From Cenococcum geophilum 1.58 (lineage: Eukaryota > Ascomycota > Dothideomycetes > Gloniales > Gloniaceae): a stretch of DNA of 64,000 nucleotides. The stretch is from positions 1,803,640-1,867,639 of the forward strand of contig KV748181.1 in NCBI GenBank assembly GCA_001692895.1, read 5' to 3'. This document shows, piece by piece, positions 9,985-22,140 of the stretch. Within the stretch, counting starts at the first letter, position 1, and each line of letters opens with the position of its first letter. The position numbers and the translations under genes are program-made. Under the pieces are notes generated by a model that was not told the origin of the DNA, made no database searches, and saw only the letters and a program-made list of their open reading frames with translations.

Positions 9985-12900
9985 AACAGAAGAAGTAAGG
10001 AATAAAGAAAAGTCAAAGGACCCTCGCTAGGGGTCCGCTACCTATCCATTATATAGTATAACTGCGGTAATATAAACTACCGCCTTACAAGGCCCCTACT
10101 AGACAGTCTAGACCTAGAGAAATACTATATCCTTACTATATAAGAACCGTATTATAATACCTTCACATAATTAACATACTGCCCCTAAGGATTCCAGCTT
10201 CTATATAAACTAAAAGCAGCTATATACATGTGCTTTATAATTAGTAAGGCTATTAGCCTATCCTTATAGTTATAGCAGGCAGTTAACCTAGATATTATAG
10301 TTATAATAATCCAAACATATAGGGGACTGGTATAAATTATTAATATATATAACCCTAGGGTTAAAGGGGTCCCATAAATAGAGAATATTATATCGGTAAT
10401 AAGCTTACTAGAAACCAAAGGTATAAAGTCTATCCTACTAGGAAACATAAACCTCCACCACCCGCGGTAGGGGGGTATCTATATTGCTGCAGATTAATAG
10501 TTAGAGTGCCTACTAAGAGCTATAAATATCTAGGGCCTTAAGCTAGCTACCCCCCTAGGAGTAATTATATAGTAATAAGGCACCGCTAGAAGCATAATTA
10601 ACCTTATATTTATAGACGAAGGCCTATACTAGAGACTTAAAAGGTACAACCCCAAAGAAGAATAGGCACTTACCCTAGACTATATCCCTATCTAGATATA
10701 GCTAGACCTAGATACCAAAGCGTAACTAAATAGAAAAAGATATATAATAAGGAAGCTTAAAACAGATAGTTTCCTTAATATAGTTAAACAATAACTCTAA
10801 AACCTAGAAGAAATCCACCTAATACCAAATAAGCGAGGCTTATTAGCTACCCCTAAGGAAATTAACCGAAGACTAGAAAGGATCTAGGCAGCAATTAAAA
10901 ATAGGCTGGAAGAGCACTGCCTAATTTTAAAACCGGGCCCCTATACGCGACATATATAGTCCATATAATATACAGTTCTAGTTACCAGCTAACAATAAGC
11001 AAGAAGAAAATATATAAGTAGCCATAACTTTAAAGACGAGAGACAATACAACGACATAAGAAACCAGCTAAAGAATACCCTAAAAAAAGAAGTAAGGAAT
11101 AACTAGAGACGGTTTATAAATAAGCATACTTCTAACCCAAGCCTCCCCCATAATAAGGGCCTTTAGGCTATAGCAAAATAGGCAAAAAAAAAGGTAGGGC
11201 GCCCAGTAGAAGACCCACACCTACCACCCCTACAAAGAGTAGGAGAATTATAGGCCATAAACAACAATAATAAGAAGGCAAAGATCCTTATAGAAAGGTT
11301 CTTCCCCCAACTAGCTCTAGCAGACCTTAGTAATATCACGGGCAAAACACCAGTAACTCGCCTGCGGGTTAACAGCGACATAACAATAGAGGAAATGGCT
11401 AGAACTATTAGCCGCCTTTTAAATAATATAGCACTAAGACCAGATAGAATTCTAAATAAGGCCCTAAAAACCTATAGGCTATTTATAGCACCTTAGCTTG
11501 CAGATATAGCTAGAGCATACTTTACTATAGGCTACTACCCGCGACTCAGAAGATCTATAACAACGGTTATTCTACAAAAAGAAGGTAAAGCAGATTACTT
11601 AATCCCAGAAAGCTACCGCCCTATTGCCTTAAAAAACACCCTTAGTAAGATCTTAGAAAGGGTAATAGCGGAACATATAGTAGACACGGCAGAGGAACAC
11701 GCTTTACTACCATAAAGCTAAATAGGGGTAAGAAAGAACCGCTTAACACTATTAGCACTTACGCTACTCGCTACCACTATTAAATCTGCATGGGCGATGC
11801 AAAAGGACTTTATAGTATTAATGCTTAGCCTAGATATTAGTGGTGCCTACAATAATATACCCTATAAGTGTCTCCTGTATATTCTTAGGGTAAAGGGCTT
11901 TCTAAAATAGATTATATAATTTATCCAAGGGTTTATAGGCCAGAAAGAAATATTATTGGTCTTTAGTAGATACTAGAGCCCCCCTATTGCAGTTACAATA
12001 GGAATACCACAAGGATTACCCCTCTTGCCTATACTCTTCCTTTTCTTTATAAGCAACCTACTTAACTCCTTTAAGGAAGGGGCGACCTAGGGGATAGGCT
12101 TTATTAACGACATAAACCTAATTATATATAGGCCAACAGCCGCAGAAATTACAGAACACTAGAGAAAGCCTATAACACTTATATAGAATAGGCAAAACGT
12201 TATAGAGTCTAATTCTTACTAGAGAAATACTAGCTAATCTATTTTATAAGAAAACGCAACTAATCTACAGATCTCTAGTATATAATTTGCATCTAAGGCT
12301 TTAGGGGTTAACTAGTTTAGGGCCTAAGGGTATTAGGAGTATAGGTAGATAGTAAGCTCTAGTGGAGCGTATATACGGCGTAAGCGGCCCATAAAGGCTA
12401 AGCACAGTTTATTACTTTATCTAGGATTATTAACTCTATATAGGGTCTATACTTCTAGAGGTTACGCCTACTATATATAGCAGTCATCCGGCCAACTATA
12501 ACATATAGATCTAGTATTTAGGCCATTAGAGAAACTAAAAAGGGCCCCCCTAAATTACTCCTTAAACCACTTTAAAAGGTCCAGACAGCCTACCTTTAAA
12601 GTATTATAGGCGGGTACAAGCGAACGGCCATAGCACTGCTTAAGAAGGAATCCAATATTCCCCCCCTATAGTTATATATTAAAGCCGCTATAATATAAAG
12701 GACGCAAAATAAACGTAACTCTAATGTTATAAAGTATATTAAAACACGCCTAAGTAAACTATAGAGGGACCTTAGGGTACCCTATAGGAGAACAAACCAA
12801 CAACCCTAAAGTAGGGAAGAGATATTAAAGAAATAGGTAAAGAAAGTAAAAGAAGAATAGTGCCGCTTTAGGGCCCAGGCCTATATAAAGGAGGAAGGGA

Positions 12901-13480
12901 GATATATAAGAGGTTAGTAAAGACAATAGTAAGATAGAGAAAGGAGCTAAAGTAGAATACGTAAGAACGCTAGGAAACTATCTACTGCAATATAATATTA
13001 GTTGGACCAACGCTAGAGAGGTAAATAGGAGTTAAAGGTATAGAGGCTGACTTAGGCAAGACAAACCTAAGCTATAGTATAGTTAACGCCATAGGGGGTA
13101 AATACCTAAGGGCTCTAAGAAGGCCTAATAAAGGCAGAAAATATAATAGCAACACTTTTAAGAATAGGAATAATAGGACTAAAAGATTGGCTTTACTAGG
13201 TGGGTATTCTAGTAGGTAGCCTAAGATGCAAATATGGCTAGCTAAGACAGACACCAAAACACGTAATACTGCTATGCCCCCTACGCACCAATTAAGAAAT
13301 AATGCTCTTAGTAGCTAGCATAGAGAACTATAATATACTACTCTTAATATAAAAAGGCCTTAAGGCGGTTACCCAGTGGCTTATTAGTTAAAATGTGCTA
13401 AATNAGTTCTNNGTTNNAAGGGAAATNGTAATANAAGGNAAGGGGGCNAGCAGNAGGTGCCCCCTAGTAACTCTACAGTA
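9985..13480 (+). pseudogene. LINE copy A ORF2 relic (apurinic-type endonuclease plus reverse transcriptase)
   Basis: The endonuclease (about 10030-10700) shows SILLGNINLHHPR*GG, matching the GDFNxHHxxWGG core with Asp now Asn, then IINLIFIDEG. RT (about 11570-12300) shows SYRPIALKNTLSKILERVI, motif A LSLDISGAYNNIP, motif B GIPQGLPLLPILF and motif C GFINDINLI, where the FxDD pair has lost its first Asp. The tail has RLLYIAVIRP and a Cys-rich end, SLRCKYG*LRQTPKHVILLCP-like (about 13215-13285). No RNase H is visible. Ns interrupt 13404-13448. Copy B keeps Asp at the endonuclease site (GDINLYY), which confirms the change here. Confidence 0.85.
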
Positions 13481-13614
13481 GTAGAGTAATAGTTTATAAT
13501 ACTAGCGCGTCCGTAGGCTTATTACGGCAGCAGTGGTTCCTAAAGAGGTTAAATAGTAAGGTAGTAGAGCACTATAGGCGACTTACAGGCGTTAAGTAGG
13601 CGAGTCCTAAAAGG

Positions 13615-13740
13615 CGGGGAGATGGATCACGGGGTTTTCTTATTTTTCTTAAATAGAGTTTTCTCCCCATATGTAAATAAGGAGTAGTCCGCGTGGGCCC
13701 AATAGGGATTTAAATCGGACGTTAAGCAATGAATTATTAT
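13615..13740 (+). repeat. LINE copy A 3' UTR and ATT tail
   Basis: A conserved block runs from GGGGAGATGGATCACGGGG through GGAGTAGTCCGCGTGGGCCC to GGACGTTAAGCAATGAATTA. Its reverse complement is at 25874-26005, and a diverged copy is at 41330-41462. Its conservation across copies suggests it is the RT recognition region at the RNA 3' end. Confidence 0.8.
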
Positions 13741-13755
13741 AATAAGTTTACCGTA

Positions 13756-13917
13756 GTATTTCCTATAAGGCTTTATTATATATTTACTACTAAAGTTATA
13801 GTAAAAGAAGTTAAACAATATACTATTAAAAGTAGTAGTTATAATACTATTAACTGTAGTAACTGTTATAGGATACCCCCGTAACACCTTATATACGTTT
13901 ACCTATTTTTACTAACT
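13756..13917. other. AT-rich flank of LINE copy A
   Basis: No coding frame is supported. It lies between the LINE tail with its 15-bp repeat and the reversed tail family copy at 13918. Confidence 0.4.
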
Positions 13918-14050
13918 TTTTTTATTTATTTATTTATATCTATTATATTATACTACGTACAATACTACGCATGCAGCCTCTAGGCTATAGCGCTATAGTT
14001 CTATATACATAAATCCTTTTTAGGCAGCTTAATATGTACTAGTAGCTAAG
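13918..14050 (-). repeat. Shared 3' tail family, copy 2 (reversed)
   Basis: The minus strand reads AGCTACTAGTACATATTAAG through the AGCCTAGAGGCT hairpin to an (ATAAA)n/A-rich end at 13918. It closely matches 5925-6059. Upstream of AGCTACTAG the sequence differs from the other copies, so this is either a 5'-truncated LINE or a SINE-like unit. Confidence 0.75.
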
Positions 14051-14540
14051 TAAATACTCTGGCCCGTTTTAAGTACTAGGGGGAGCTTCTAGCCTATTAG
14101 TGTCTTGTCCTAGTATTTTGCTTACTACTATCTAGTTTATACCAAAATCGCACTAAAGAAATCCTGGCTCTTTTATCTATTTCTGCCGTATTCTACCGTT
14201 CCTAGAGTAGAAAAAGCGCTCTAAAAGATAGATTTTTTTCTATAGTTTTGCATATAAGAATAAGAGAAACAATATAGCTTACTAGCTTAAAAGTAGCTAC
14301 CAATTACCCCTAAGCGACTTTTTATTCTGTACCTATTTTCCCCTTCTTACTAAAGAAATAGGTAGGGAATTAGTAATTAATAGCTACTCTCCCCAAAAGT
14401 AGGCTATTAATGGTATTTTATAAGGGCGAACCTCGTTACATAAACCCACTCCCATAGGAAAATTTTCACAAGGTTGTCTGTATAGGGTATAAACACCAAT
14501 TTGCCTATACACCTTATATTTTACATGCCAAAGTAACACG
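14051..14540. other. Intergenic relic, unassigned
   Basis: TA-rich, with a weak minus-strand coding trend (EYGRNR*KSQDFFSAILV near 14200) leading into the reversed tail copy. It may be the 3' coding end of that element. I recognise no domain. Confidence 0.3.
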
Positions 14541-14670
14541 GGCCAGCCCCCCTCCCCTCTCCCCCCTGCTGTAGCTACCCTATCTGCGCATCTGCGGTAC
14601 GCCTATAGTGCGGTGTTGTATAGTATATTGTAGCGGTAGTGGTGGTGGTAGTGGTTGCGGTTATAGTAGA

Positions 14671-14830
14671 GGTCGTCTGCAGCCTAATGGCTGTAGACAG
14701 GTTGCGGAGGTCGTCTGCAGCTCGATGGCTGTAGACAGGTTGTGGTAGAGGTCGTCTGCAGCGCAATGGCAGTAGACTGGTTGCGGAGGTCGTCTGCAGC
14801 GTAACGGCTGTAGACTGGTTGTAGTAGAGG
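14671..14830 (+). repeat. Minisatellite, 38-41 bp unit, four copies
   Basis: Units start with GGTCGTCTGCAGC at 14671, 14709, 14750 and 14788, each followed by a GGCTGTAGAC(A/T)GGTTG half. Adjacent GGTGGTGGTAGTGG and GACGACGACGACGGAGGAG runs (14640-14655, 14898-14945) make a GC-rich island between AT-rich relics. The 98-codon minus-strand open frame here is only the repeat read in frame. Confidence 0.85.
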
Positions 14831-15020
14831 TTGTGATGTGTCTGGTATTTGGCGTCTGGTGACGTGTCCATAGGGGCTATATAGCCAGGGGCGTCCTAGC
14901 GACGACGACGACGGAGGAGCGAAGGGGGAGACGACGACGGAGGAGCTTCTACTAACTTAGTAACTAGAGACCAACTATGAGACGGCAATCTAATAGTAAT
15001 CTGCGGCAATCTGACGGCAA

Positions 15021-15095
15021 CTTACTATATTCTACTATATTCTACTATATTCTACTAAGTTCTACTAAGTTCTACTAAATCCTACTAAGTTCTGC
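15021..15095 (+). repeat. 10-bp tandem repeat TCTACTATAT/TCTACTAAGT
   Basis: Seven units in exact 10-bp register, changing from TCTACTATAT to TCTACTAAGT. It lies in the leader upstream of gypsy element 1; clear LTRs were not found there. Confidence 0.85.
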
Positions 15096-15332
15096 TAGGA
15101 CTATTACCTAAATCCTATTCTACTCTATGTATATATTAACTAAGCAACTAAGTCTATAATATATACCCTTTCTTCCTATTTTCCTACACTTTTTTTTACG
15201 TAACGTTTTAACTTCTTATACAGTTTATATATATAGCTTAATAATATCTACCTTATACTTACTCCGTAATACGATATTATATTAACTTTATATACTACCT
15301 CTAAAATACAGAACGACCCTAAAGCCCCTATA

Positions 15333-16610
15333 ATGGCCGCTGGTATTATATCCGCACTTTAAGAATAACTAGTAGAAATATAGAAGTCTTTTATAGACAC
15401 CCTCGCATAAAACTAAGCTGCTTTAAATTAGCAATAAGCCGAACAAGAAGTATAACACTAGCGATTAATTAAGGACCTCTAAGAAGAAATCCGTATACTT
15501 AAGATGCCTATATTAGAGCCTTAAGACCGAACACTATTTCTAGATAAATACGCGGATTATAAGCCCCGAACCTATAGTAGCTGTCTACCCTAAACTAGCT
15601 ACTATACTATAATAATCCAAACGGCTACCTAACCCTTTAGTATTTACTGGTAAACAGTAAGAGCTCTAATTATTCCTAAGCCAACTAGTAATACTAACCA
15701 TTACCTAACTAAAGCTAACTAACTCTATTACGCCCTAAGTTAACTAGGAGAAGAGGCAGCTAACCTTATTAAACCTTTTTAGCTAAACTTAGTATAAAGC
15801 CTAGTTGTACTTTTTAAAGCTATATACGGTAATCTAAACTGCTAAGTTACTGCTTAGAGAAAGATAAACTATATAGCTTAAGGAATAAAAAGTTTCCTAG
15901 TATACTTCTCTAAATTTAACTGTTACGTAAGGGAGACTGGCTGAAATGACTCTGTATTAGTTAACAGCCTTATTAAATCCCTAAGCCCTAAACTAAAACC
16001 TCCCTAATAGGCGTAGACCTACTAGGAGCCCTTAGTGCCTACGCAAACGTTATTAATAAACAGTATAATAATATACTACGCCTAATACCGAAACCCGCCC
16101 CCTAATACAATATAATAACCCTATAAACGTTTACTAAGTTATTATCTTAGCCTAAGCACCCTAACGCTATAGATATTAATACTAGAACCCTAGAGTACGC
16201 CCTACTAGGGTCCCCTAAATAAGAAAGACGCATTAAGCTAGTCCTCTGCTTTAAGTACGGAAGTAAGGACTATATCTTAAAATACTATTTTATCCCCTTA
16301 CCTACGTCCCAAAACAACTTACGAACGGCTAATACTAGTAACTGTTTACTATATTAATTTTCTGGTTATTATCCCTAATCTTTACCTGGTTCTAGCCCTA
16401 TATTTAGTAAGTACTACTTATAAGAGTAAAGCTACAACCAACGTTTTATAGGAACCTTTTCTCGCTTACTACTAAAAGGCACGTCCTAAAGTTAAGTTGC
16501 TCTTTAAAACGGCTCTACCTTAGGATCTCGTTAAATGCTTTAGATGTTATAAACTTTAACTCTTGGGATTATAGTCTAAGTATTAACTATTATCTTTAGC
16601 AGAATAATTA
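15333..16610 (+). pseudogene. Gypsy element 1 gag relic
   Basis: Starts at ATG 15333 (MAAGIISAL) and keeps a capsid-like stretch with GEEAANLIKPF (about 15750), LVVLFKAIYGNLN and a KSFLVYFSKFN segment. It ends in a degraded zinc knuckle, KCFRCYKL, near 16535. Many stops lie at Gln/Trp positions. Capsid assignment rests on position before the protease and on the knuckle. Confidence 0.65.
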
Positions 16611-19092
16611 ATAGGCTAATACTTAAGTCTTAATTAATACAGGAGCTAGTAGTATAGGATTTATTAATAAGATCTTCGCGTAAGATAATAGTCTTACCCT
16701 AACCCCCATTAACTAACATATTAACGTATTTGGATTTAATAGTAAACGCACGGTCTTAGGCTAAATTACTTACATAGTATACCTAAACCACGAAGAACTA
16801 ATTAAGCTCTTTATTACTACCTTAGGTTACCTAGTAATTCTTAAATAACCCTAAATAAAGCTATATAAGGTGACTATTAATTAAAACAACCTTAAGCTTC
16901 TACTTACCGCCTCCTGTTATAAGCAGAAGTGCCTTATAACGCACTATTCTGACTATAAACTAAAATCTAGGAAATCCACTAAAATCCATTAGCCTAGGAT
17001 TTCCACTAATGTCCACCCTACGCCTAAGGAATTTACTAGATTCTACTAACCTAGGAATTTTACCGAATTCTACTAATATAGGATTTCCACTAATATCTAT
17101 TAAGGATCTAAAAATTCCACTAAACCCTATAAACAAACCCTAAGTACTATATTGCCCCAAACTAAGTAGAAGCTTAAGCTTAGTATATAAAACTATTAAA
17201 AGAACTAGTACTCTACGATAAAAAGGATTCTTAAAGAACTCAAACCTAAATCTAATACTAACTTTATACCTAATACCAAACCTAAACCTAAATAAGAAAC
17301 TATAGATAATCCAAGCAAGCTCGGCACCCTAAATATCTATATAATTGGAGCTACCCTACTAGCGTAACTTGCTAAGAAACCTAAATATATAATCTTTGCT
17401 ATTACTATAGCTAATATTAAGAAGGCCTTAGCACTAAAGAAGCACACTAGCCCTACTATAAAGGTACTAGTAGAGTATTATAACCGCCTAGAGGTATTCT
17501 TATAAAAGGAAGCTAATAAGCTACCGGAATACCAATTATATAACTATAAAATTGTACTTAAAGAAGGAAAGCAGCCTAAATTTAGACCCCTATATAGGAT
17601 ATCCTAAAATAAACTCTAAGTGCTTTAAAAGTATTTAGATAAGAACCTAAGTAAAGGATTTATTAAAGAAAGCTCGTTGCTTATAGCTATACTAGTAATC
17701 TTTATTAAGAAACCTAGCGGCGGTCTATACTTCTATGTAGACTACTAAGCTTTTAACGCCGTTACCGTTAAGAACTAATATCCGATCCTATTAATATAGG
17801 AGATACTAAACTAATTAAGTAAGGCTCGCTACTATACGAAGCTTAATATTATCTCTATATTTAACCGCCTTTATATAGCAAAAGGAGATAAATAGCTTAC
17901 TGCATTTTGTACTTAGTATAGATTATTTAAATACTTAGTGACGCTATTTGGCCTCGTAAATGCTCCGAGCTCGTTTTAACATTACATAAATAATACCCTA
18001 CGTCCCTACCTGGACATCTTCTATACTATTTATATTAACGACATCCTAATATACAGTAATAACCTAACTAAATGTTAGAAATATATTAACCTTATTTTAT
18101 AAGCCCTATACAGAGCTAGTTTATAATTAAATAGAGATAAATATAAGTTTTATAAAACGGAAGTTTTATACCTTAAACTTTTTATTTTTATAAACGGTAT
18201 ATAAATAGACCTAAAGAAAGTTAAAGTAATTATAAACTAGTAAGAACCTAAAAACGTTAAGGATATAAGAGCCTTTATAGAATTTGCTAATTTCTATTAA
18301 CGGTTTATTAATAACTTCTCCGCCCTAATTTTACCCCTTATTACTTTAACCTAAAAGGATAAAGCTTTTATCTTTAATAAAGAATATAAAAAGGCCATTA
18401 TTTATTTAAAGGTTATATTTACTACTATACCTATACTCTAATACTTTAACCTAGAATAAATAAGTATTATAGAAGCCAACTTATCTAATTACATTACTAG
18501 AGGTATTCTGTCTTAATATAATAAAGAAGGAATATTGCACCCTATAGTATACTTTTTAAAATAACTAAGCCCTACTAAATATAATTATAAGATCTATAAT
18601 AAAGAATTACTAGCTATTATTAAATGCTTTAAGTAATAGTAATCTATACTAAAAGGCGCCAGATTTCTAATTAAGGTTCTTAGTGACTACAAGAACCTAT
18701 AGTACTTTCGTTAGGAAAACGGGAGGGTGGTAGGGGCTAGCTAGGGGCTAGCCCAGGGCTGGCCCGGGGTCATTTCAGCTGGATCCGCTGATCTGCTTAT
18801 ATACACTTATTTACGCTAGCCCGGGGCTAGCCCGGGGCCATATTAGCAACATTAGCAACATTAGCATATTTTATACGTTTTATGCGTTTCGTACGTTTTA
18901 TACATTTTGTACATTTTATACATTTTATATAATATTTCCTATAGCTGCAATATTTATAATTATAAAATAAATAATAAAATTCAAAATTTAAAATTAATAG
19001 TAGCTATAAGGGATATCTCTCGCAGACTCCAAATCGTCAATTGGCGGCGTTCCCAATGATCCGCCGGCTATGTACTGATTTCCTAACTAGGC

Positions 19093-19226
19093 CTAGTGCC
19101 TGCGTGCCTGCGTGCCTACCCTACCTGCCCTGCCTGCCCTGCCTGCCCTGCCTGCCCTGCCTGCCCTACCTGCCCTACCTGCCCTGCCTGTCCTGCCTGT
19201 CCTGCCTGTCCTGCCTGTCCTGCCTA
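19093..19226 (+). repeat. CCTGCCCTGC tandem repeat
   Basis: About 13 near-perfect 10-bp units within the 1,858-bp element, drifting to CCTGTCCTGC at the right. It gives open frames in two phases (Cys-Leu-Pro repeats) that are not genes. Confidence 0.9.
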
Positions 19227-19309
19227 TCTAACTGTCCTACTTGTTCGTGCCTACCTGTCTATGCCTGCCTGTCGTGCCTACTTGTCTATACCTACCTGTC
19301 TGTATCTAT

Positions 19310-19936
19310 AATTTAGGATAGAGGTCGGCCCGATCAAAGGCTCTGCTTAATTCGATTGCGATTAATTATATTAATTCGAATCGTTCTCTATGGGCGTTCG
19401 CTGGCTGTACGTTTGAACGGTGGTCGTCTNGGGTGCCTCCCTAAGAGGCCTTAATTCGATTCGATTTGATTTAGTAATAGGGTGATATCGAGGCTCTAGT
19501 TCAATTCGATCGACCGATTGAATTAATTATGGTGTTCACTGGCTAGTCGTTCAAACGATTATCGTCTGGCTCCGGCGACGGTCATGGTTCTGGCGACGGT
19601 CCTACCTACCTACCTACCTGTCTGCTTACCTACCTACCTACCTACCTACCTGCCTGCCTGCCTGCCTGCCTACCTGCTTGCTATGTTAGTACCTGATTTA
19701 ATTTAGGGAAGGGATCGGCCCGATTGAAGGCTCTAATTGATTCGAATCGTTCTCTACAGGCGTTCGCCGGCTGTACATTCAAACGGTGGTTATCTAGGGT
19801 GCCTCCTTAGGAGGCCTTAATTTGATTCGATTTAGTGACGGGTTGATATTAAGGCTCTAGTTCGATTCAATTAATCGATTGAATCGATCGTGGTGTTCGC
19901 TAGCTAGTCGTTTAAATAGTCATCGTCTAGTTCTAC
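19310..19936 (+). repeat. Internal 240-260 bp direct duplication with a tetranucleotide array between
   Basis: A block beginning TCGGCCCGAT at about 19325 and ending TCGTCTGG near 19568 recurs from about 19714 to 19936 in the same order (TTCGAATCGTTCTCTA, GGGTGCCTCC, GAGGCCTTAATT, TGGTGTTCGCT). Between them is a (CCTA/CCTG)n run at about 19601-19680. The differences are mostly transitions. Confidence 0.85.
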
Positions 19937-20300
19937 CGTCGTCTGGTTCTAACGACCGTCGTCTAGTTTTGACGACCGTTGTCTGGTTCTGGTTACAGTC
20001 CTCTACTAGCTGCCGTTCTAGTGCCTCCCTAGGTAGGGAGGGTAAAGAAAGGTTAAAAAATAAGGTGGTATTTAGGTGTATAAGGGGTATATAAAGGCAC
20101 GTATAGAGGCTATCGGGAATAAAATGGGGACCCGATGGTACTATTATATAGGACGATTTAAATAATTAGGAAAATTAAAGTCCTGCTAAGAGCCTACTAA
20201 AAAGCCTGCTAGGAGCCTACAGGAGGCCTTTAGAATTTTAATACCCTAATAGCAATAAATGNAATAATAGTAATAATATTTATTTTATAGCCAGAAGCTG

Positions 20301-20500
20301 GCGTATAGCCCTAGGGTTTAGCTAATATNGCNAAAAGCNAGNGTATAGCCCCAGGGTTTGGCTAATATGGCGAAAAGCCAGCGTATAGCCCTAGGGTTTG
20401 GCTAATATGGCAAAAAGCCAGCGTACAGCCCTAGGGTTTGGCTAATATGGCGAAAAGCTAGCGTATAGCCCTAGGGTTTAGCTAATATGGCGGAAAGCTA
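20301..20500 (+). repeat. Exact 40-bp tandem repeat, five copies
   Basis: Units begin GCGTATAGCC at 20301, 20341, 20381, 20421 and 20461, continue CTAGGGTTTGGCTAATATGG, and have no spacer. The second unit contains Ns. It sits next to the right terminal repeat, as subterminal arrays of DNA transposons do. Confidence 0.95.
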
Positions 20501-22140
20501 GCCCTGGGCCCCAAAAGTACTTTTAGCGAAACTAAATTTCCTGCGCCACTCCCCGTTTTCCTGACGTTTACGACCACGAAATAGCTAAGTTATTATTGGG
20601 CCCACTAGTTAGAATATCTATTACGCTTCCGATTCTTAATTATATACTACCTAAGCGTTTAAGGCTAGAAGCCTAATACCCTAACCTAATGCTTATAAGA
20701 TACGCCAGCCCTAAAAGAAGCGCGCTCTTACTAAAATTAGACCCTACTTTACCCTAAACTATTTAACCCTCCTGCTAAAGACTTTATGGTATATATCCTT
20801 AAAATAACTAATTAACTAATTAAATAGATTATAGTTAATAAATACCTAAATAGCGAGTTTATCTAAGAAACGCTTAAGCTAATTTAAGATAGCGTTAGAC
20901 GCTCTAAAAAGATTTCTTTAAGTAAATGTAAAGCTTGCGGAAACCGCTTGTATTACTAAAACCATTTAGTTATCCCTAATTATAATAAGCTTAAGCTTAA
21001 GCTCCTTAAATACATATATAATCTACCTATTACTAGCCATTTAGGCTAAGGAAAGACCCTAAAACTACTCTAACAGGAGTAATAACTAGCTAAATATATA
21101 TAACACGACACGAAGGTACGTCTTTAGCTGCTATACCTACCGACGAGCTAAAGCCTCGCATAAGATATATAACGGTCTTTTAAAGCTACTACCTGTTCCG
21201 GACTAAAGATAGAAGGATATCTTAATTAACTTTGTTATTAACCTCCCTAAAAGTAAAGGCTATATAAATATTATAGTAGTTATAGACTAACTATCTAAGA
21301 TAAGACACTTAATCGCCTGTTCTAATATATTAACGCCTACCATTACCTAACCATTCCTAGATTACGTATAGAAACTCCATAAACTTCCTAAAATAATTAT
21401 CTCTAATAGAGGTAGCTAGTTTATTTTAGCATTTTAAAAAGAACTAACTACTTAACTCCGTATTAAAGCACTATTCTTTACTATATATTACCTAAAAACG
21501 GATAGTTAAATAGAACGCGTAAATGCTATAATAAAATAGTATATTTGGATATATACGTTATATTTATAAGATAACTAAATTAACTAGCTCGCATTTACTA
21601 AGTTTACTGCAAATAATTCCGTCTTAGAAACTATAAAAGTCTCCCTATTCTTGGCTAATTACGGCTAGTACCCACAAATGGGTTTTAAACCCTTTAGTAA
21701 TGTTCCTCGCCCCACTTATTACGTCTTATAAATTATAAAAGCAAATAAATTCGTAGAAAAGATAGAGGAACTATAATAGTTCCTTACTAGTAAGATAATA
21801 TAGGTTTAATTTATTTATAAATCCGTAGCAAATAAGAAATAAACCCTAGCACTAGCTTACTAAATTAGTAATTTTATCTAGCTAGATATAAGAAATCTGA
21901 ATATAAAACAACCTACTAAAAAACTTAGTTGGAAGAATGCTGGCCCTTATAAGGTTAAAAAGGTTATCTTTTCTTATACCTACTAACTAAAGCTCCCTAA
22001 TACGGTTAAAATCCACCCCGTATTTTATACGTTAGTCCTTTACCCTACTACCCTCGTATTAAACGCCCTGCCTAAATAGATATAGGACCCTCCCCTACTA
22101 GTTAAGATAGACGGTAAGGATAAGTACTGTTACGGCACTA

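Larger units (their letters stand above)
8020..13740 (+). mobile_element. LINE copy A (two-ORF non-LTR retrotransposon), near full length
   Basis: Carries ORF1 with zinc knuckles, ORF2 with endonuclease and RT, and a 3' UTR that ends in an ATT-rich tail instead of poly(A). Related copies in this window are the split minus-strand element (55488-58985 plus 25874-28057) and a 3' tail at about 41180-41462. Similarity with the second copy runs upstream to about 8020, which I take as the 5' limit. However, the 15-bp repeat at 8151-8165 and 13741-13755 would instead suggest a start near 8166. Confidence 0.85.
18709..20566. mobile_element. 1,858-bp non-coding DNA element with terminal inverted repeats, inside gypsy 1 RNase H
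   Basis: The left end reads CGTTAGGAAAACGGG and the right end, reversed, CGTCAGGAAAACGGG (14 of 15). TTT flanks both sides (18706-18708, 20567-20569). Removing the element and one TTT restores an uninterrupted RNase H frame, so the boundaries are firm. Subterminal GGGGC(T/C)AGC boxes lead into CCATATTAGC at both ends in inverted orientation. The interior is GC-richer than its host, holds no credible protein and is made mostly of minisatellites. It looks like a younger, non-autonomous element. Its end closely resembles the left end of the 27.4-kb segment at 28058. Confidence 0.85.
15333..22140 (+). mobile_element. Ty3/gypsy retrotransposon 1, interrupted
   Basis: Gag, protease, RT, RNase H and integrase follow in gypsy order on the plus strand. 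The RNase H frame is cut at 18708 by the 1,858-bp element and resumes in the same frame at 20570. I could not define matching LTRs by eye in 14880-15330 and 22140-22500, though both contain a similar pyrimidine-rich stretch. Confidence 0.85.
16615..22140 (+). pseudogene. Gypsy element 1 pol relic (protease, RT, RNase H, integrase)
   Basis: Protease: VLINTGASSIGFIN (about 16635), with active-site Asp changed to Asn. RT (about 17540-18330): KLPEYQLYNYKIVLKEGKQP, GFIKESSLLIAILVIFIKKP, FYVDYQAFNAVTVKNQYP, and a catalytic motif IYINDILIYSN where YxDD reads YIND. RNase H runs 18360-18708, is cut by the inserted element, and continues at 20570 with TTK*LS. Integrase: an H-x-G block near 21040, then VVIDQLSK-type first Asp (about 21275), ISNRGSQ with second Asp as Asn, and SQIERVN with Glu (about 21505). 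The C-terminal core HPVFYTLVLYP is near 22015; no chromodomain follows. Confidence 0.85.

Noticed and set aside
19041-19316. Two overlapping open frames rich in Cys, Leu and Pro
   Set aside because: Both are the CCTGCCCTGC tandem repeat read in two phases.
20301-20500. Regular 40-bp direct repeats, CRISPR-like spacing at first sight
   Set aside because: Units are contiguous with no unique spacers, in a eukaryotic transposon.
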